From Polyangiaceae bacterium (GTDB lineage: Bacteria > Myxococcota_A > Polyangia > Polyangiales > Polyangiaceae): DNA of 64,000 nt. Location of the stretch: NCBI GenBank assembly GCA_019637295.1, contig JAHBVX010000004.1, positions 1 to 64,000 on the forward strand, given 5' to 3'. Positions within the stretch are counted from its first letter, which is position 1. Each line of letters starts with the position of its first letter. Below, piece after piece: positions 43,495-51,901 of the stretch. The translations under genes were made by a program, and so were the position numbers. The notes under the pieces are model-generated. The model searched no databases, was not told the origin of the DNA, and saw nothing but the letters and a program-made list of their open reading frames with translations.

Positions 43495-43857
43495 GCGGAG
43501 CGTCCTGCTTCGTCTCTTGGGTCGCAGCAGGAGCTTCGCGGTCGCGGCGTTCGCCGTCGTTCAGTACGTGACCGCCGTCGCCGACGCATCGGACGCGGAC
43601 CTCGAGACCCGCCTGGCGAGCGCCACTTCGTCGGTGACTCACGCCCCCGCCATCGCAACACGCCCCCGCCCACGCAACACGCCATCGCGAGACGCCCACG
43701 CGACCGCCATCGCCATCGCGCCCGCAGCCCGCCCACGCTACCGCGCCCGCAACGCCCCACGCAACACGCCCACGCAACACGCCCACGCCCACGCAACACG
43801 CCCACGCCACCGTCATCGCGACACGCCCCGCCCCGCAGACGTGCTACCCTCCCGCCC
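43495..43857. other. intergenic region, mostly low-complexity repeat
   Basis: No gene is supported. The first ~130 bp read on the plus strand as LLRLLGRSRSFAVAAFAVVQ then ADASDADLETRLAS, possibly a relic of a coding sequence. From 43640 to 43836 the DNA is CGCCCACGC-type repeat, and the remaining ~20 bp lead into the next lipoprotein's ATG. Confidence 0.4.
43640..43836. repeat. low-complexity CGCCCACGC-type repeat, copy C
   Basis: The longest block in the window, about 200 bp, built from CGCAACACGCCC, CGCCATCGC, CCCACGC and GCGACCGCC words. It has the same word set as the blocks at 34320, 35023 and 41890. Confidence 0.75.
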
Positions 43858-45900
43858 ATGCTCGCGGCTCGGGTGGCCACCGCAACGCTGCTCGGACTGT
43901 GGTGCCTCGCGTGCACGTCGTCGGAAGCCGATCCCGACACGAACACCCGCGTCCTGGCAGACTACACCCTCGCGGCCGGCTTCTTCTCAGCGCCGTTCCC
44001 GAACGCCGCCCGACTCGACGACGCTGGCCGTCCGCAAGTCGAAGGCTTCCCGAACCCCACCGCGTCGGTGTTCGTGGACTCCCTCAAGGCGATGCTCCCG
44101 CGCGACGCCCGCGGCTTCTCGACCACGGCGGGCGTGTTCTTCGGCCTGAGCGGCCCCCTCGATCCCGCAGTCGATGCGGAGCTCGACGCCAGCGTGGCGG
44201 CCGACGCGCGAGTGTTCTTGATCGATGTCGACGATGACTCGCCGGACCGGGGCGCGCGTCTGCCGGTGCGCGTGCGCTTCATGCAAGATGGCGGCCCCTT
44301 CGGCGCGCCGAACCTGCTCGCGCTCGTGCCGCTGCAGGGCATCCCGCTGCGTCCGCTGACGCGCTATGCCGCCGTAGTGACGCGCGACGTGCTCGACGCC
44401 AAAGGCAAGCCCCTCGCCGTCACCGCGTCGCTCCAGCAAATCCTGAGCGGACGGTCGCCCGCGGGCATGAGCGCACCCGCGCTCGACGAGCACACCCGAG
44501 CGATCGCGGCGCTGGACGAACTGGGCGTGCCCCCGAGCCGCCTAGCGGGAGTAGCGGCGTTCACCACCGACGATCCGACGCGGGATCTCCGCGCGGTGCG
44601 CGACGCGATGTTGGCCATGCCGCTACCCACGCTGCTCGAGCCCTTCACGCCGAAGGAAGTGTTCGACGACTACTGCGTGTTCGAGAGCCGGCTCTCGATG
44701 CCGGTATTCCAGGCGGGCGCTCCGCCCTTCTCCGAGACCGGCGGGCAGTGGGCGTACGACGCCGGCGGCGCGCCCGCGCTGCAAGCTCAAGAGCCGGCGC
44801 GCATCGTGCTGACACTCCCGCGAGCTGCCATGCCCGCGGCGGGATTCCCCGTGGTGATCTTCAGTCGCACCGGCGGCGGCGGAGATCGCCCGCTCGTCGA
44901 CCGCGGCGTGCAGGCCGAGACCGGCGGGCCCGCGTTGGTGGCCGGCACCGGACCCGCGCTGCAGTTCGCCCGCGCCGGCTTCGCGGGCGTGAGCGTGGAC
45001 GGCCCGCACGGTGGCCTACGCAACGTGAGCGCCGCGGACGAGCAGTTCCTGATGTTCAACGTGGCCAACCCCTCCGCGCTGCGGGACAACGTGCGCCAGT
45101 CCGCCGCGGAGATCGCGCTGCAGGCGCACGTGCTCGAGGTGCTCACGCTGGACGCTGCGAACTGTCCGGATCTGGACGCGGGCTCGGGACCCGTGCGCTT
45201 CGACACGAGCGCCCTGGGGCTGATGGGACACTCCATGGGCGCGACCATCGCGCCGCTGGTGCTGGCGGTGGAGCCCAAGTTCCGCGCTGCGATCTTGAGC
45301 GGCGCAGGCGCGAGTTGGATCGAGAACGTGCTCTACAAGCAGAAGCCGGTGCCCGTGAAGGGCTTCGCGGAGCTGCTGCTCGGCGTCGCCGGGCAGCACT
45401 CGCTCACCGAGAGCGATCCGGTGCTGTCGCTCTTTCAGTGGGCAGCGGAGTTCTCGGATCCACCGGTGTACGGCCGCGCCATCGTGCACGAGCCCATGGC
45501 CGGCGCGCCGCGACACGTGCTGATGATCCAGGGCATCGTCGATCACTACATCATGCCGTCGATCGCCAACTCCATCAGCCTGTCTTTGGGTCTGGACCTC
45601 GCGGGGGAAGCGCTCGATGCGACCACGGCGGAGCTCGCCGGCGCGCCACACCTTGGGGCAATGCTGAAGTTCTCCGGGCGTTCGCAGATCGCGCTGCCCG
45701 CCTCGGGCAACGTGACGTCCGAGAGCGCGCTGACGACCGCCGTCGTGGTGCAACAGCAGGAGGACGGCGTGCAGGACGGCCACGAGGTCGTGTTCCAGAC
45801 CGAGGCCCCCAAGCATCAGTACCGATGCTTCCTCCAGAGCCTGCGCGCGGGTACGCCCCGCGTCCCAGCGCCAGCCGCCGAGCTCGCGGCGTGCGAGTAG
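43858..45900 (+). CDS. alpha/beta-hydrolase lipoprotein
   Basis: A 680-residue lipoprotein (signal peptide ending CLAC, Cys about 19). The N-terminal part (DYTLAAGFFSAPFPNAARLD to ARVFLIDVDDDSPDRGAR) resembles the N-terminal region of secreted bacterial lipases. The C-terminal part is an alpha/beta-hydrolase with the nucleophile elbow GLMGHSMGATIAP and, downstream, VLMIQGIVDHYIMP, which would supply the acid. It is probably an outer-membrane-anchored esterase or lipase. It is convergent with the phospholipase-D-like gene, one base from its stop. Confidence 0.78.
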   Translation: MLAARVATATLLGLWCLACTSSEADPDTNTRVLADYTLAAGFFSAPFPNAARLDDAGRPQVEGFPNPTASVFVDSLKAMLPRDARGFSTTAGVFFGLSGPLDPAVDAELDASVAADARVFLIDVDDDSPDRGARLPVRVRFMQDGGPFGAPNLLALVPLQGIPLRPLTRYAAVVTRDVLDAKGKPLAVTASLQQILSGRSPAGMSAPALDEHTRAIAALDELGVPPSRLAGVAAFTTDDPTRDLRAVRDAMLAMPLPTLLEPFTPKEVFDDYCVFESRLSMPVFQAGAPPFSETGGQWAYDAGGAPALQAQEPARIVLTLPRAAMPAAGFPVVIFSRTGGGGDRPLVDRGVQAETGGPALVAGTGPALQFARAGFAGVSVDGPHGGLRNVSAADEQFLMFNVANPSALRDNVRQSAAEIALQAHVLEVLTLDAANCPDLDAGSGPVRFDTSALGLMGHSMGATIAPLVLAVEPKFRAAILSGAGASWIENVLYKQKPVPVKGFAELLLGVAGQHSLTESDPVLSLFQWAAEFSDPPVYGRAIVHEPMAGAPRHVLMIQGIVDHYIMPSIANSISLSLGLDLAGEALDATTAELAGAPHLGAMLKFSGRSQIALPASGNVTSESALTTAVVVQQQEDGVQDGHEVVFQTEAPKHQYRCFLQSLRAGTPRVPAPAAELAACE

Positions 45901-45901
45901 C

Positions 45902-48496
45902 TCACGCCGACAGCACGCCCGGCCAGTAGCGCATCCAGGCCCGGCGCTCGGCGAGCGCCCTCCACGCCGGGTCGTCGCTCGAGACGCGGGTCGAGCCCGC
46001 CATCACCAGGTCGAGCTGCGCCTCGAGCCCAGCCGCCAGCGCGGGGTCCTCGGTCACCAGCAAGAGCTCGCTCTCCCAGTAGGAGGCGGTGATGTCCATG
46101 TTGGCGCTGCCGAGCGCGCAGCGAAGGCCGTCCGCGCTCATGACCTTGGCGTGCACGTGTGGGTGCACCAGCCCGAGCTCGGGCGCCCAGCCCGGCACGT
46201 CCCGGAGCGCGAACAGGTAGACCTCTCCGCCCGCGGCGACGAGGGGGTCCAGCCGCGAGTGAGTGAGCTCCATCGCGGCCTGTCGCGCGGTAGACCAGGA
46301 ACCACTGAAGGGCTGGCCCTCGTACGTCGGCGTGGCCGAGCCGACCAGGAAGCGAACCCGGACGCCGCGGTCGAGCGCGCGCAAGAGCGCGTGCTGGAGC
46401 TCGAGCACGAGCGGGAAGCCATTGACCAGGTAGAGGTGGGACTTCGCGCAGGCGACCAGCTCCAGGTAGGTCTCGAGGGTGAACGCGTCCTGCAGCGCTC
46501 GGTGCACGACGACGCGCGCGGCGGACGGACCCGCAGGCTCCGGGGTGAGGACCGGGAAGGGCGCGCCGCCGGCTTCGAGCCAGGCCTCCAGGAACGAGCC
46601 CTCCAGCGCCGCCACGGCGGGACCTTCGACGCGCGCGCCAGCGTCGAGCCACGGCACCGCGCGCCAGTTCGACTCCGGCGTGATCGGCACCTCGTCGAAG
46701 CCCGAGTAGTACTCGTGGGAGAGGTTGCGGCCACCAAGCAGCGCCAAGCGCCCGTCGGCCACGACGAGCTTGCGATGATCCCGTGCCTTGAGATCGGCGA
46801 GCGAGGGCAGCTCGGTGATGGGTCGGTGCGTGCGGAGCTGCACCCCGGGGCGCGCGGCGAGGCGCTCGAGGAGCGGGTTCTTGGTGCCGAACGAGCCATG
46901 CAGCCCATGAAGCGAGTCCACGAGCACGCGCACGGCGACGTCTCGGGCCGCGGCTGCGGCCAGCGCCCCCTCGACGGTCGCCCCGGTCTCGTCGTCCAGC
47001 GCCATGTAGACCTGCAAGTGCAGGGTCTTCTTGGACCCCGCGATGGCGTCGAGGAGCCAGCGGCGCGCCTGGGCGTTGTCGAGCTCGAGCTCGATGCGAT
47101 TGCCGGTCTGGGTCGCCGGCGACGCAGCCGAGTCGTCCGACCAAGGCTCGACCTGCTCGCCCTGCGCGACGGCGGTGATCGGGAAGCCCGAGCGATGGAG
47201 GGTCGCGGCGACGCGCGCGAGACGCACCCGGTCGAACTCCGGAGACACGTCGATGGCTTCGCCCTCATCGAGGACCAGGCGAGCGTCCAGCACCCGCGCC
47301 GGGAGCTCCAGGGCGCGGAGTCGCTCGCGGATGGCGCGGCAGCTTCGAGTCGGTCGCAGTCGCACCGCGAGCAGCGCGCCGCCCGACGTGGCGACGTCGT
47401 CCTCGACGGCGCGGAGGGTCGCGTCCGGCAGCTCGGCGTCCACCAGCGCGATCGGGTCCGTGCCGGGAGCGATGACGGCGACCTCCTGCTCGACCGCCGC
47501 GAGAGGGTCGGCCGGAGCGCTCACGCTTGCGCGATACACGCCGACGGAGCCCAGCGCGAGCCCTTTCGGGAGCTGCGCCTCACCGTCGCGGGTGCACAGG
47601 GTCGCGACGACTCGACCACCCGAGACGAACGCCAAGGCCTGATCGGGGATCGGCTTCAGATCCCCCACGGTCGCGGGGTGGTCGACGCGGACGCGGATCG
47701 GGCCGCCGTCGTCCACCAGATCGGGAACGTCGATGGCGCGCTGCCCGTCCGGACGCGGCGCCGAGTCAGGTGGGAGCAGCAGCACCGGCGCGGCGCGCAG
47801 AGCGGACACGAGCAGCGCGGTCGAGATGCGGGAGAAGACCAAGAGGTCGATGCGCCGCTCCCGAGTATATTCGTCCAGCCACGCCTGCGGCGCGTCGCGC
47901 AGGCTCGAGACGTCGACCGTCGCTCTCACTCCCGAGACCTGCAGCGTGGTCGCGAGGTCGTCCGGCGCGAGCGCTGTCCGCGACAGGACGCTGACGTGTG
48001 TCGAAGGCTCGGCGACGTCCCGGAGGAACACGGCGAGCTCGGCTCGCGAGCGCTCGTCGAAGCCGACGCAGGCGATCTCACGCAGCGGGCGGGTCGGCGG
48101 CGGCCCCTCGCACCAGAGCACCGCGGCTCGCTGGCGCTTGCGTTCTGCGGTCGCCACCCAGGCGTTTCGCAGCGAGCGCGTGTCGAACGCGAGCAGATCG
48201 AGCGGTTCGGCGGAGCACAAGGCTCCGAGCGCATCGCCGCTCAGCTGCGGAACCACCCGGAGATCCACGCTCGGAGCGACCTCGAGCGCCAGCGCCCGCA
48301 GCGCTGGAGCCACCTCTGTCGTCGCCTCGTCCGGGAGCAGCGAGCGCTCGCCGAAGATCCACGCGAACGGCGCCGTCGACAGCTCTGCGACGACCAGCAG
48401 GTGCTCGAGTCGCGGCGCCACCTGACCCAGCAGCGCCAGGCTGGGAGCCGGATCCTTCTCTAGCTCCAGGACGATGAGCGCGCGCAGATGGCTCAC
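45902..48496 (-). CDS. two-HKD phospholipase D-like protein with N-terminal Usp-like region
   Basis: An 864-residue protein. Residues ~1-230 look like two tandem universal-stress-like alpha/beta units (LRALIVLELEKDPAPSLALL, VGFDERSRAELAVFLRDV), followed by a beta-rich linker. The C-terminal ~420 residues are a PLD-superfamily pair, with HRKLVVADGRLALLGGRN and HVHAKVMSADGLRCALGSAN as the two HxKxxxxD motifs, as in cardiolipin synthases. No signal peptide is seen. It could act as a phospholipid synthase or phosphodiesterase. The GTG at 48496 is preferred over 48514 because GGAAGG precedes it. Confidence 0.75.
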   Translation of the reverse strand: MSHLRALIVLELEKDPAPSLALLGQVAPRLEHLLVVAELSTAPFAWIFGERSLLPDEATTEVAPALRALALEVAPSVDLRVVPQLSGDALGALCSAEPLDLLAFDTRSLRNAWVATAERKRQRAAVLWCEGPPPTRPLREIACVGFDERSRAELAVFLRDVAEPSTHVSVLSRTALAPDDLATTLQVSGVRATVDVSSLRDAPQAWLDEYTRERRIDLLVFSRISTALLVSALRAAPVLLLPPDSAPRPDGQRAIDVPDLVDDGGPIRVRVDHPATVGDLKPIPDQALAFVSGGRVVATLCTRDGEAQLPKGLALGSVGVYRASVSAPADPLAAVEQEVAVIAPGTDPIALVDAELPDATLRAVEDDVATSGGALLAVRLRPTRSCRAIRERLRALELPARVLDARLVLDEGEAIDVSPEFDRVRLARVAATLHRSGFPITAVAQGEQVEPWSDDSAASPATQTGNRIELELDNAQARRWLLDAIAGSKKTLHLQVYMALDDETGATVEGALAAAAARDVAVRVLVDSLHGLHGSFGTKNPLLERLAARPGVQLRTHRPITELPSLADLKARDHRKLVVADGRLALLGGRNLSHEYYSGFDEVPITPESNWRAVPWLDAGARVEGPAVAALEGSFLEAWLEAGGAPFPVLTPEPAGPSAARVVVHRALQDAFTLETYLELVACAKSHLYLVNGFPLVLELQHALLRALDRGVRVRFLVGSATPTYEGQPFSGSWSTARQAAMELTHSRLDPLVAAGGEVYLFALRDVPGWAPELGLVHPHVHAKVMSADGLRCALGSANMDITASYWESELLLVTEDPALAAGLEAQLDLVMAGSTRVSSDDPAWRALAERRAWMRYWPGVLSA

Positions 48497-48574
48497 GCGC
48501 TCATCCCTTCCCACCGTGCCGGGGTCGTGTCAACTCGACACATGCGGGCACGTGTGACTCCCGCAAGCCGCTGG

Positions 48575-48739
48575 TCACATCCGCGTCGCGCCGCCCTCGA
48601 GGGAGCCTTCGGCGCCGTCGCACACGAGGGTCTCGGGAGCGACGTCATCCGCGCAGTAAGGGCTCGGCGCGCGGGCCGCCCCGTCCCCGCATCCTACGGC
48701 CAAGCCCGAGACAGCCAGCGTGCAGAGTAGGAACTTCAT
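48575..48739 (-). CDS. small lipoprotein
   Basis: A 54-residue precursor: MKFLLCTLAVSGLAVGC is a lipoprotein signal peptide, followed by a short tail with two more Cys (YCADDV and LVCDGAEG). GGAG six bases upstream decides the ATG at 48739 within a longer open frame. There is no homology I recognise. Its isolation between two larger genes and tiny size make it easy to miss. Confidence 0.55.
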   Translation of the reverse strand: MKFLLCTLAVSGLAVGCGDGAARAPSPYCADDVAPETLVCDGAEGSLEGGATRM

Positions 48740-48941
48740 GAGGGACTCCATTCGGTTGTGGTCGGCCGTTGCTGGCCTGAGTCGAACCGTAGGGGCGCCG
48801 CGTGGAAGCCTCCGTGTGAGCGGGTGTTGAAACGAGCAGCCCATCCTCGTCGGCGTTGCGCTCGTCTACGCGTCCGCCTTGCTCACACTCCCCCGAGCGA
48901 GCGGCGGACTGACCCGCGTGACGGCGAGCTCGGGTTGCGGC

Positions 48942-49352
48942 TCAGCGACAGGCCGCGGGCATGCCCGCGCCCTTGAGCGCGCCTTGCACGATGGCCGTCA
49001 CGCTGGCCTTGTCTTTACCCTGCTTGACCGCGACGTCGCAGGCTGCGGCCGCTTGGAGCATGTAGGCGTTGTTCGGCGGCGCCACGTTCGCGGCGTTCTG
49101 GCGCAAGGCGGCGCAGCACGCTTGCAGGCTGGCCGAGGGCGCAGCCTTGCCCTTGGGTTTCGCGGCGTCCGCGGCGTCGGCGTCGGCGTCGGCCGCGTCG
49201 GGGCCGGCGTCCTCGGGCTCGAGGGTGGTCTCGACGGTGGCCGAGACGGTGGGCTCCGTCTGCAAGGGATCCGGGGCTTCGTCGGGATTGCAGCGGCTAC
49301 AACCGCCGAGCGCGGCGGCGCTGGCGAGCAGCAGGGTGGACCAGGGTCTCAT
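48942..49352 (-). CDS. small lipoprotein with helical Cys-containing domain
   Basis: A 136-residue lipoprotein (LGGC about residue 18), with an Asp/Ala/Thr-rich linker (DAADADADAADAAK) and a helical end with paired Cys (LQACCAALRQNA, AACDVAV, MPAACR). An upstream ATG at 49370 is an alternative start. It lies just after the sigma-factor operon in the same direction (41 bp), so it may be a fourth gene of that unit. Function unknown. Confidence 0.6.
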   Translation of the reverse strand: MRPWSTLLLASAAALGGCSRCNPDEAPDPLQTEPTVSATVETTLEPEDAGPDAADADADAADAAKPKGKAAPSASLQACCAALRQNAANVAPPNNAYMLQAAAACDVAVKQGKDKASVTAIVQGALKGAGMPAACR

Positions 49353-49393
49353 GCGTCGACAACGGAACATCACAGTGATCGCTTTCACCGCGG

Positions 49394-49873
49394 TCAGTGG
49401 GGCGGCCCCTCCCCACGCATGCGGCGGCCCACGGCGCGCCGCATTTGCCGGATCGAAATCACGAGCTTGGCTTGTTGCTTGGGCGTCAGCACCTTCGCGA
49501 GCTCTTGCAGCTCCTTGTCGCGCAGCTCGGCCAGCTTCTTGTCCGCGGTGCGCATGCCGAGGAGCGCGCGTTCGTATGCCTTCTGGTCGTTGCTGTCTTT
49601 GTCGATCAGCTCCGAGAGCGCCTTGGCGCTCTCGCGCACCGCTTGACGCTGCTTGACGCGCTCGGGCTCGTACTTGTTCAAGATCTGCTCGACTTGTTTG
49701 GCCTTGGCCTCGTCGAGACCCACCTTCTCGCGCAGCACACGGCCCCGGATCTGGTTCAGACGCTCCTCCATCTTGGCGCGGCGCTCCTCGCCCTTGGGGC
49801 CCTTGCCTTTCGGCTGCGCGAGCGCGCCGGACGAAACCAACAGCACCGCTAGCAGCAGGAACAAAGCTCGCAT
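49394..49873 (-). CDS. periplasmic Spy/CpxP-like helical protein
   Basis: A 159-residue secreted protein: signal peptide (cleavage near GALAQ), then a charged all-helical region ending in VLTPKQQAKL, an LTxxQ motif as in CpxP/Spy-type proteins. Those proteins act as periplasmic stress chaperones or sensors. It begins two bases after the anti-sigma stop, with GGAGG overlapping that stop, so it belongs to the ECF sigma operon and may feed envelope stress information to it (inference). Its basic C-terminus (RRAVGRRMRGEG) is unusual. Confidence 0.75.
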   Translation of the reverse strand: MRALFLLLAVLLVSSGALAQPKGKGPKGEERRAKMEERLNQIRGRVLREKVGLDEAKAKQVEQILNKYEPERVKQRQAVRESAKALSELIDKDSNDQKAYERALLGMRTADKKLAELRDKELQELAKVLTPKQQAKLVISIRQMRRAVGRRMRGEGPPH

Positions 49874-49875
49874 CG

Positions 49876-50343
49876 TCAACCTCCACCGGCCAGGTAGTAC
49901 TCGGCTCCGGCCAGCCATAGCTCCAGCTCCGTGTCTTCCGCGGGGATCGCGAGCCCCGCCCATAGGTCGTCGTTGTCCAGCTCCCCAGCGAGGTGGTCGA
50001 GCCCCTCGAGCTCCGGGTCCAGGGACGGGCTGGCAGCGGGTGACTGCGCAGCAGGCTCTGCCGCTGCGGGCGCAGAGGGCACCGACAGCTGAGCGGGAAC
50101 GGGCACGTGCGCCAGCGGCTCGACCGCCGGCTCGCCGCCCCCGAGCGCGAGCGTCGCCACCAGCGCACCGCCCGCGAACGCGAAGGTGGGCAACAGCCAG
50201 CGGCGCCAGGTCGCGCGCGGCGCGCGCTCGGGGAGGTCGACCGCGCGCGCGCGGAGCTTGGTCAACAGCGGCCCCGACGCCTGCTCCGCGGTGCGGTCGA
50301 AGAGTTGCTGCAGATCCTCGAAATCGTCTTGCTCGCCGCTCAT
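49876..50343 (-). CDS. membrane anti-sigma factor-like protein
   Basis: A 155-residue protein with a cytoplasmic N-terminus (~50 residues), one membrane helix at about 51-68 and a Pro/Ala-rich outer domain with an acidic end. Topology and position fit an anti-sigma factor, but the zinc-binding HxxxCxxC of the common ZAS type is absent. The ATG overlaps the sigma stop (ATGA), the typical coupling of sigma and anti-sigma genes. Identification rests on context rather than sequence. Confidence 0.6.
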   Translation of the reverse strand: MSGEQDDFEDLQQLFDRTAEQASGPLLTKLRARAVDLPERAPRATWRRWLLPTFAFAGGALVATLALGGGEPAVEPLAHVPVPAQLSVPSAPAAAEPAAQSPAASPSLDPELEGLDHLAGELDNDDLWAGLAIPAEDTELELWLAGAEYYLAGGG

Positions 50344-50966
50344 GACTCGTCTCCTTCCTCGGGACCCGCGCCGAGCAAGTCCTTCAGCGACTCACGCAGC
50401 TCTTTGAGGGCCAGGTGCACGAGCACTCGTGCGGAACCTTCGCTGGTGTCCAGCGCTCGGGCAATCTCGGCGTGGCTCAGCCCGCCATCGAGCCGCAGCA
50501 TCGCGGCGGCGCGGCGCTTCTCGGGCAGGCCATCGAGCACCGCAGCAATGCGCAGCGCCGTCTGCTGGGCGTGCGCGGCGGACGCAGGACCCTGTAGCTG
50601 GTTCGGTGCGTCGGCGACCTCTTCACGCTTCTTGCGGCGACGCTCGCCGCGCAGCAGGGTCTGGGCCTTGCGCACCGTACACGCCGCTAGGAACGCCTTG
50701 AGGGAGGTGCCCGGCTGATAGGTGTCGAGCCGCTGGTAGGCGACCGTCAGCGCCTCTTGCACCGCGTCCTCGGCCAGGGTGGAGCTGCCGCAGGCCCGAG
50801 CCGCGATCCGATACAACATCGCCAAGTGTGGCTCGACCAGGGTGGCGAACGCACGACCGTCGCCCTCCAGGGCGCGGGCGACCAGCTCATGCTCGGTGGA
50901 CACGGCAGTCCACGTGGGCAGGAGCTCGGCGCGGACATGGCCGGGCAGGCAGAGCGCGGTGATCAC
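50340..50966 (-). CDS. ECF-type RNA polymerase sigma factor
   Basis: A 208-residue sigma-70 family factor with regions 2 and 4 only. Region 2 runs from LVARALEGDGRAFATLVEPH to LAEDAVQEALTVAYQRL; region 4 (LPEKRRAAAMLRLDGGLSHA, then TSEGSARVLVHLALKELRE) is the -35-binding HTH. It directs transcription of an envelope-stress-like regulon judging from its partners. The first ~21 residues are unusual for the family, so a GTG at 50903 (STEHELVARALEG) is a possible true start. It leads the operon sigma, anti-sigma, Spy-like protein, perhaps with the small lipoprotein. Confidence 0.85.
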   Translation of the reverse strand: MITALCLPGHVRAELLPTWTAVSTEHELVARALEGDGRAFATLVEPHLAMLYRIAARACGSSTLAEDAVQEALTVAYQRLDTYQPGTSLKAFLAACTVRKAQTLLRGERRRKKREEVADAPNQLQGPASAAHAQQTALRIAAVLDGLPEKRRAAAMLRLDGGLSHAEIARALDTSEGSARVLVHLALKELRESLKDLLGAGPEEGDES

Positions 50967-51053
50967 GCGCCTTCAACGCCGGATCCGGGGCAACGGTTAA
51001 AGGCCAGAGCGGGGCGCGCACGGAAACTCCCTTGATTTCCAGCAACTAGGCGC

Positions 51054-51851
51054 TCAGCGACCCTGAAACGCCGGCGGGCGCTTCTCGAGGAATGCCGCCA
51101 TCGCCTCGCCGAGATCCTCGGACGCCAGGAAGGCGGAGTTCCACGCCGCCACGTAGTCGAGGCCGTCCTGCACCCGCCGGTCAGCGCCGAAGTCGAGGAC
51201 CCGCTTGACCCCGCGCACCGTGAGCGGAGGGTTGGCGGCGATCTCGCGCGCGAGCTCGAGGCTGCCCTGGTCGAGGGCGGCGCGGTCGTCGTACAGGCGG
51301 TTGACGAGGCCGATGCTCAGGGCCCGCTCCGCGCCGATGTCGGCCCCCGTGAACGCCAGCTCGCGCGTGAGCCCCTGGCCGATGAGGCCGGGCAGCCGCT
51401 GCAGGCTCCCGAGATCCGCCACGATGGCGATCTTGGTCTCACGCAGCGAGATGGACGCATCGCGTGACGCCACGCGCAGATCGCAGGCGCTCGCCAGATC
51501 CAGACCGCCGCCGATGCAGCGCCCATGGATGGCAGCGATCGTCGGCAACGGGCAGCGAACCACCGCCTCGAGCTCGGCCTGAAGGCGACCAATGGTCGCG
51601 AGCAGCTTCATGCGGCTCAGAGCGCCGCCGCCCGTGAACGCTTCGCCCATTTCCGAAGCCGCGGCGGGCAAATCCAATCCGTAGCTGAACGCCTTGACGC
51701 CCGAACGCACGATCACGACGCGCGCGTCGGTGTCCTCGGCCAGCGCGCGAAAGGTGTCGCCCAGCTCTTGAAAGAACACGGGGCGCATGGTCAGCTCCCG
51801 CAGCACCACCGTGACGACGCCCTCGGCTCGCTCGACTTGCAGAGTCTCCAT
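51054..51851 (-). CDS. enoyl-CoA hydratase/isomerase family protein
   Basis: A 265-residue crotonase-fold protein. IAAIHGRCIGGGLDLASACD forms the oxyanion hole, and the segment ADLGSLQRLP with Asp resembles the delta3,5-delta2,4-dienoyl-CoA isomerase subgroup (ECH1-like) more than hydratases, where Glu is expected. It is probably used in fatty-acid beta-oxidation. The ATG at 51851 is chosen; an in-frame TTG at 51860 is possible. It is divergent from the FAD-dependent oxidoreductase gene, 50 bp away. Confidence 0.85.
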   Translation of the reverse strand: METLQVERAEGVVTVVLRELTMRPVFFQELGDTFRALAEDTDARVVIVRSGVKAFSYGLDLPAAASEMGEAFTGGGALSRMKLLATIGRLQAELEAVVRCPLPTIAAIHGRCIGGGLDLASACDLRVASRDASISLRETKIAIVADLGSLQRLPGLIGQGLTRELAFTGADIGAERALSIGLVNRLYDDRAALDQGSLELAREIAANPPLTVRGVKRVLDFGADRRVQDGLDYVAAWNSAFLASEDLGEAMAAFLEKRPPAFQGR

Positions 51852-51901
51852 CTCGGACAATCCGGTATCACTTTGGCCGGCCGGCGCCTATCCTGCTGCT
51901 C

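Noticed and set aside
34320-43836. Proline/Ala/Thr/His-rich open frames through the CGCCCACGC blocks
   Set aside because: Open only because the repeat words lack stop codons; no start context and no protein-like content.
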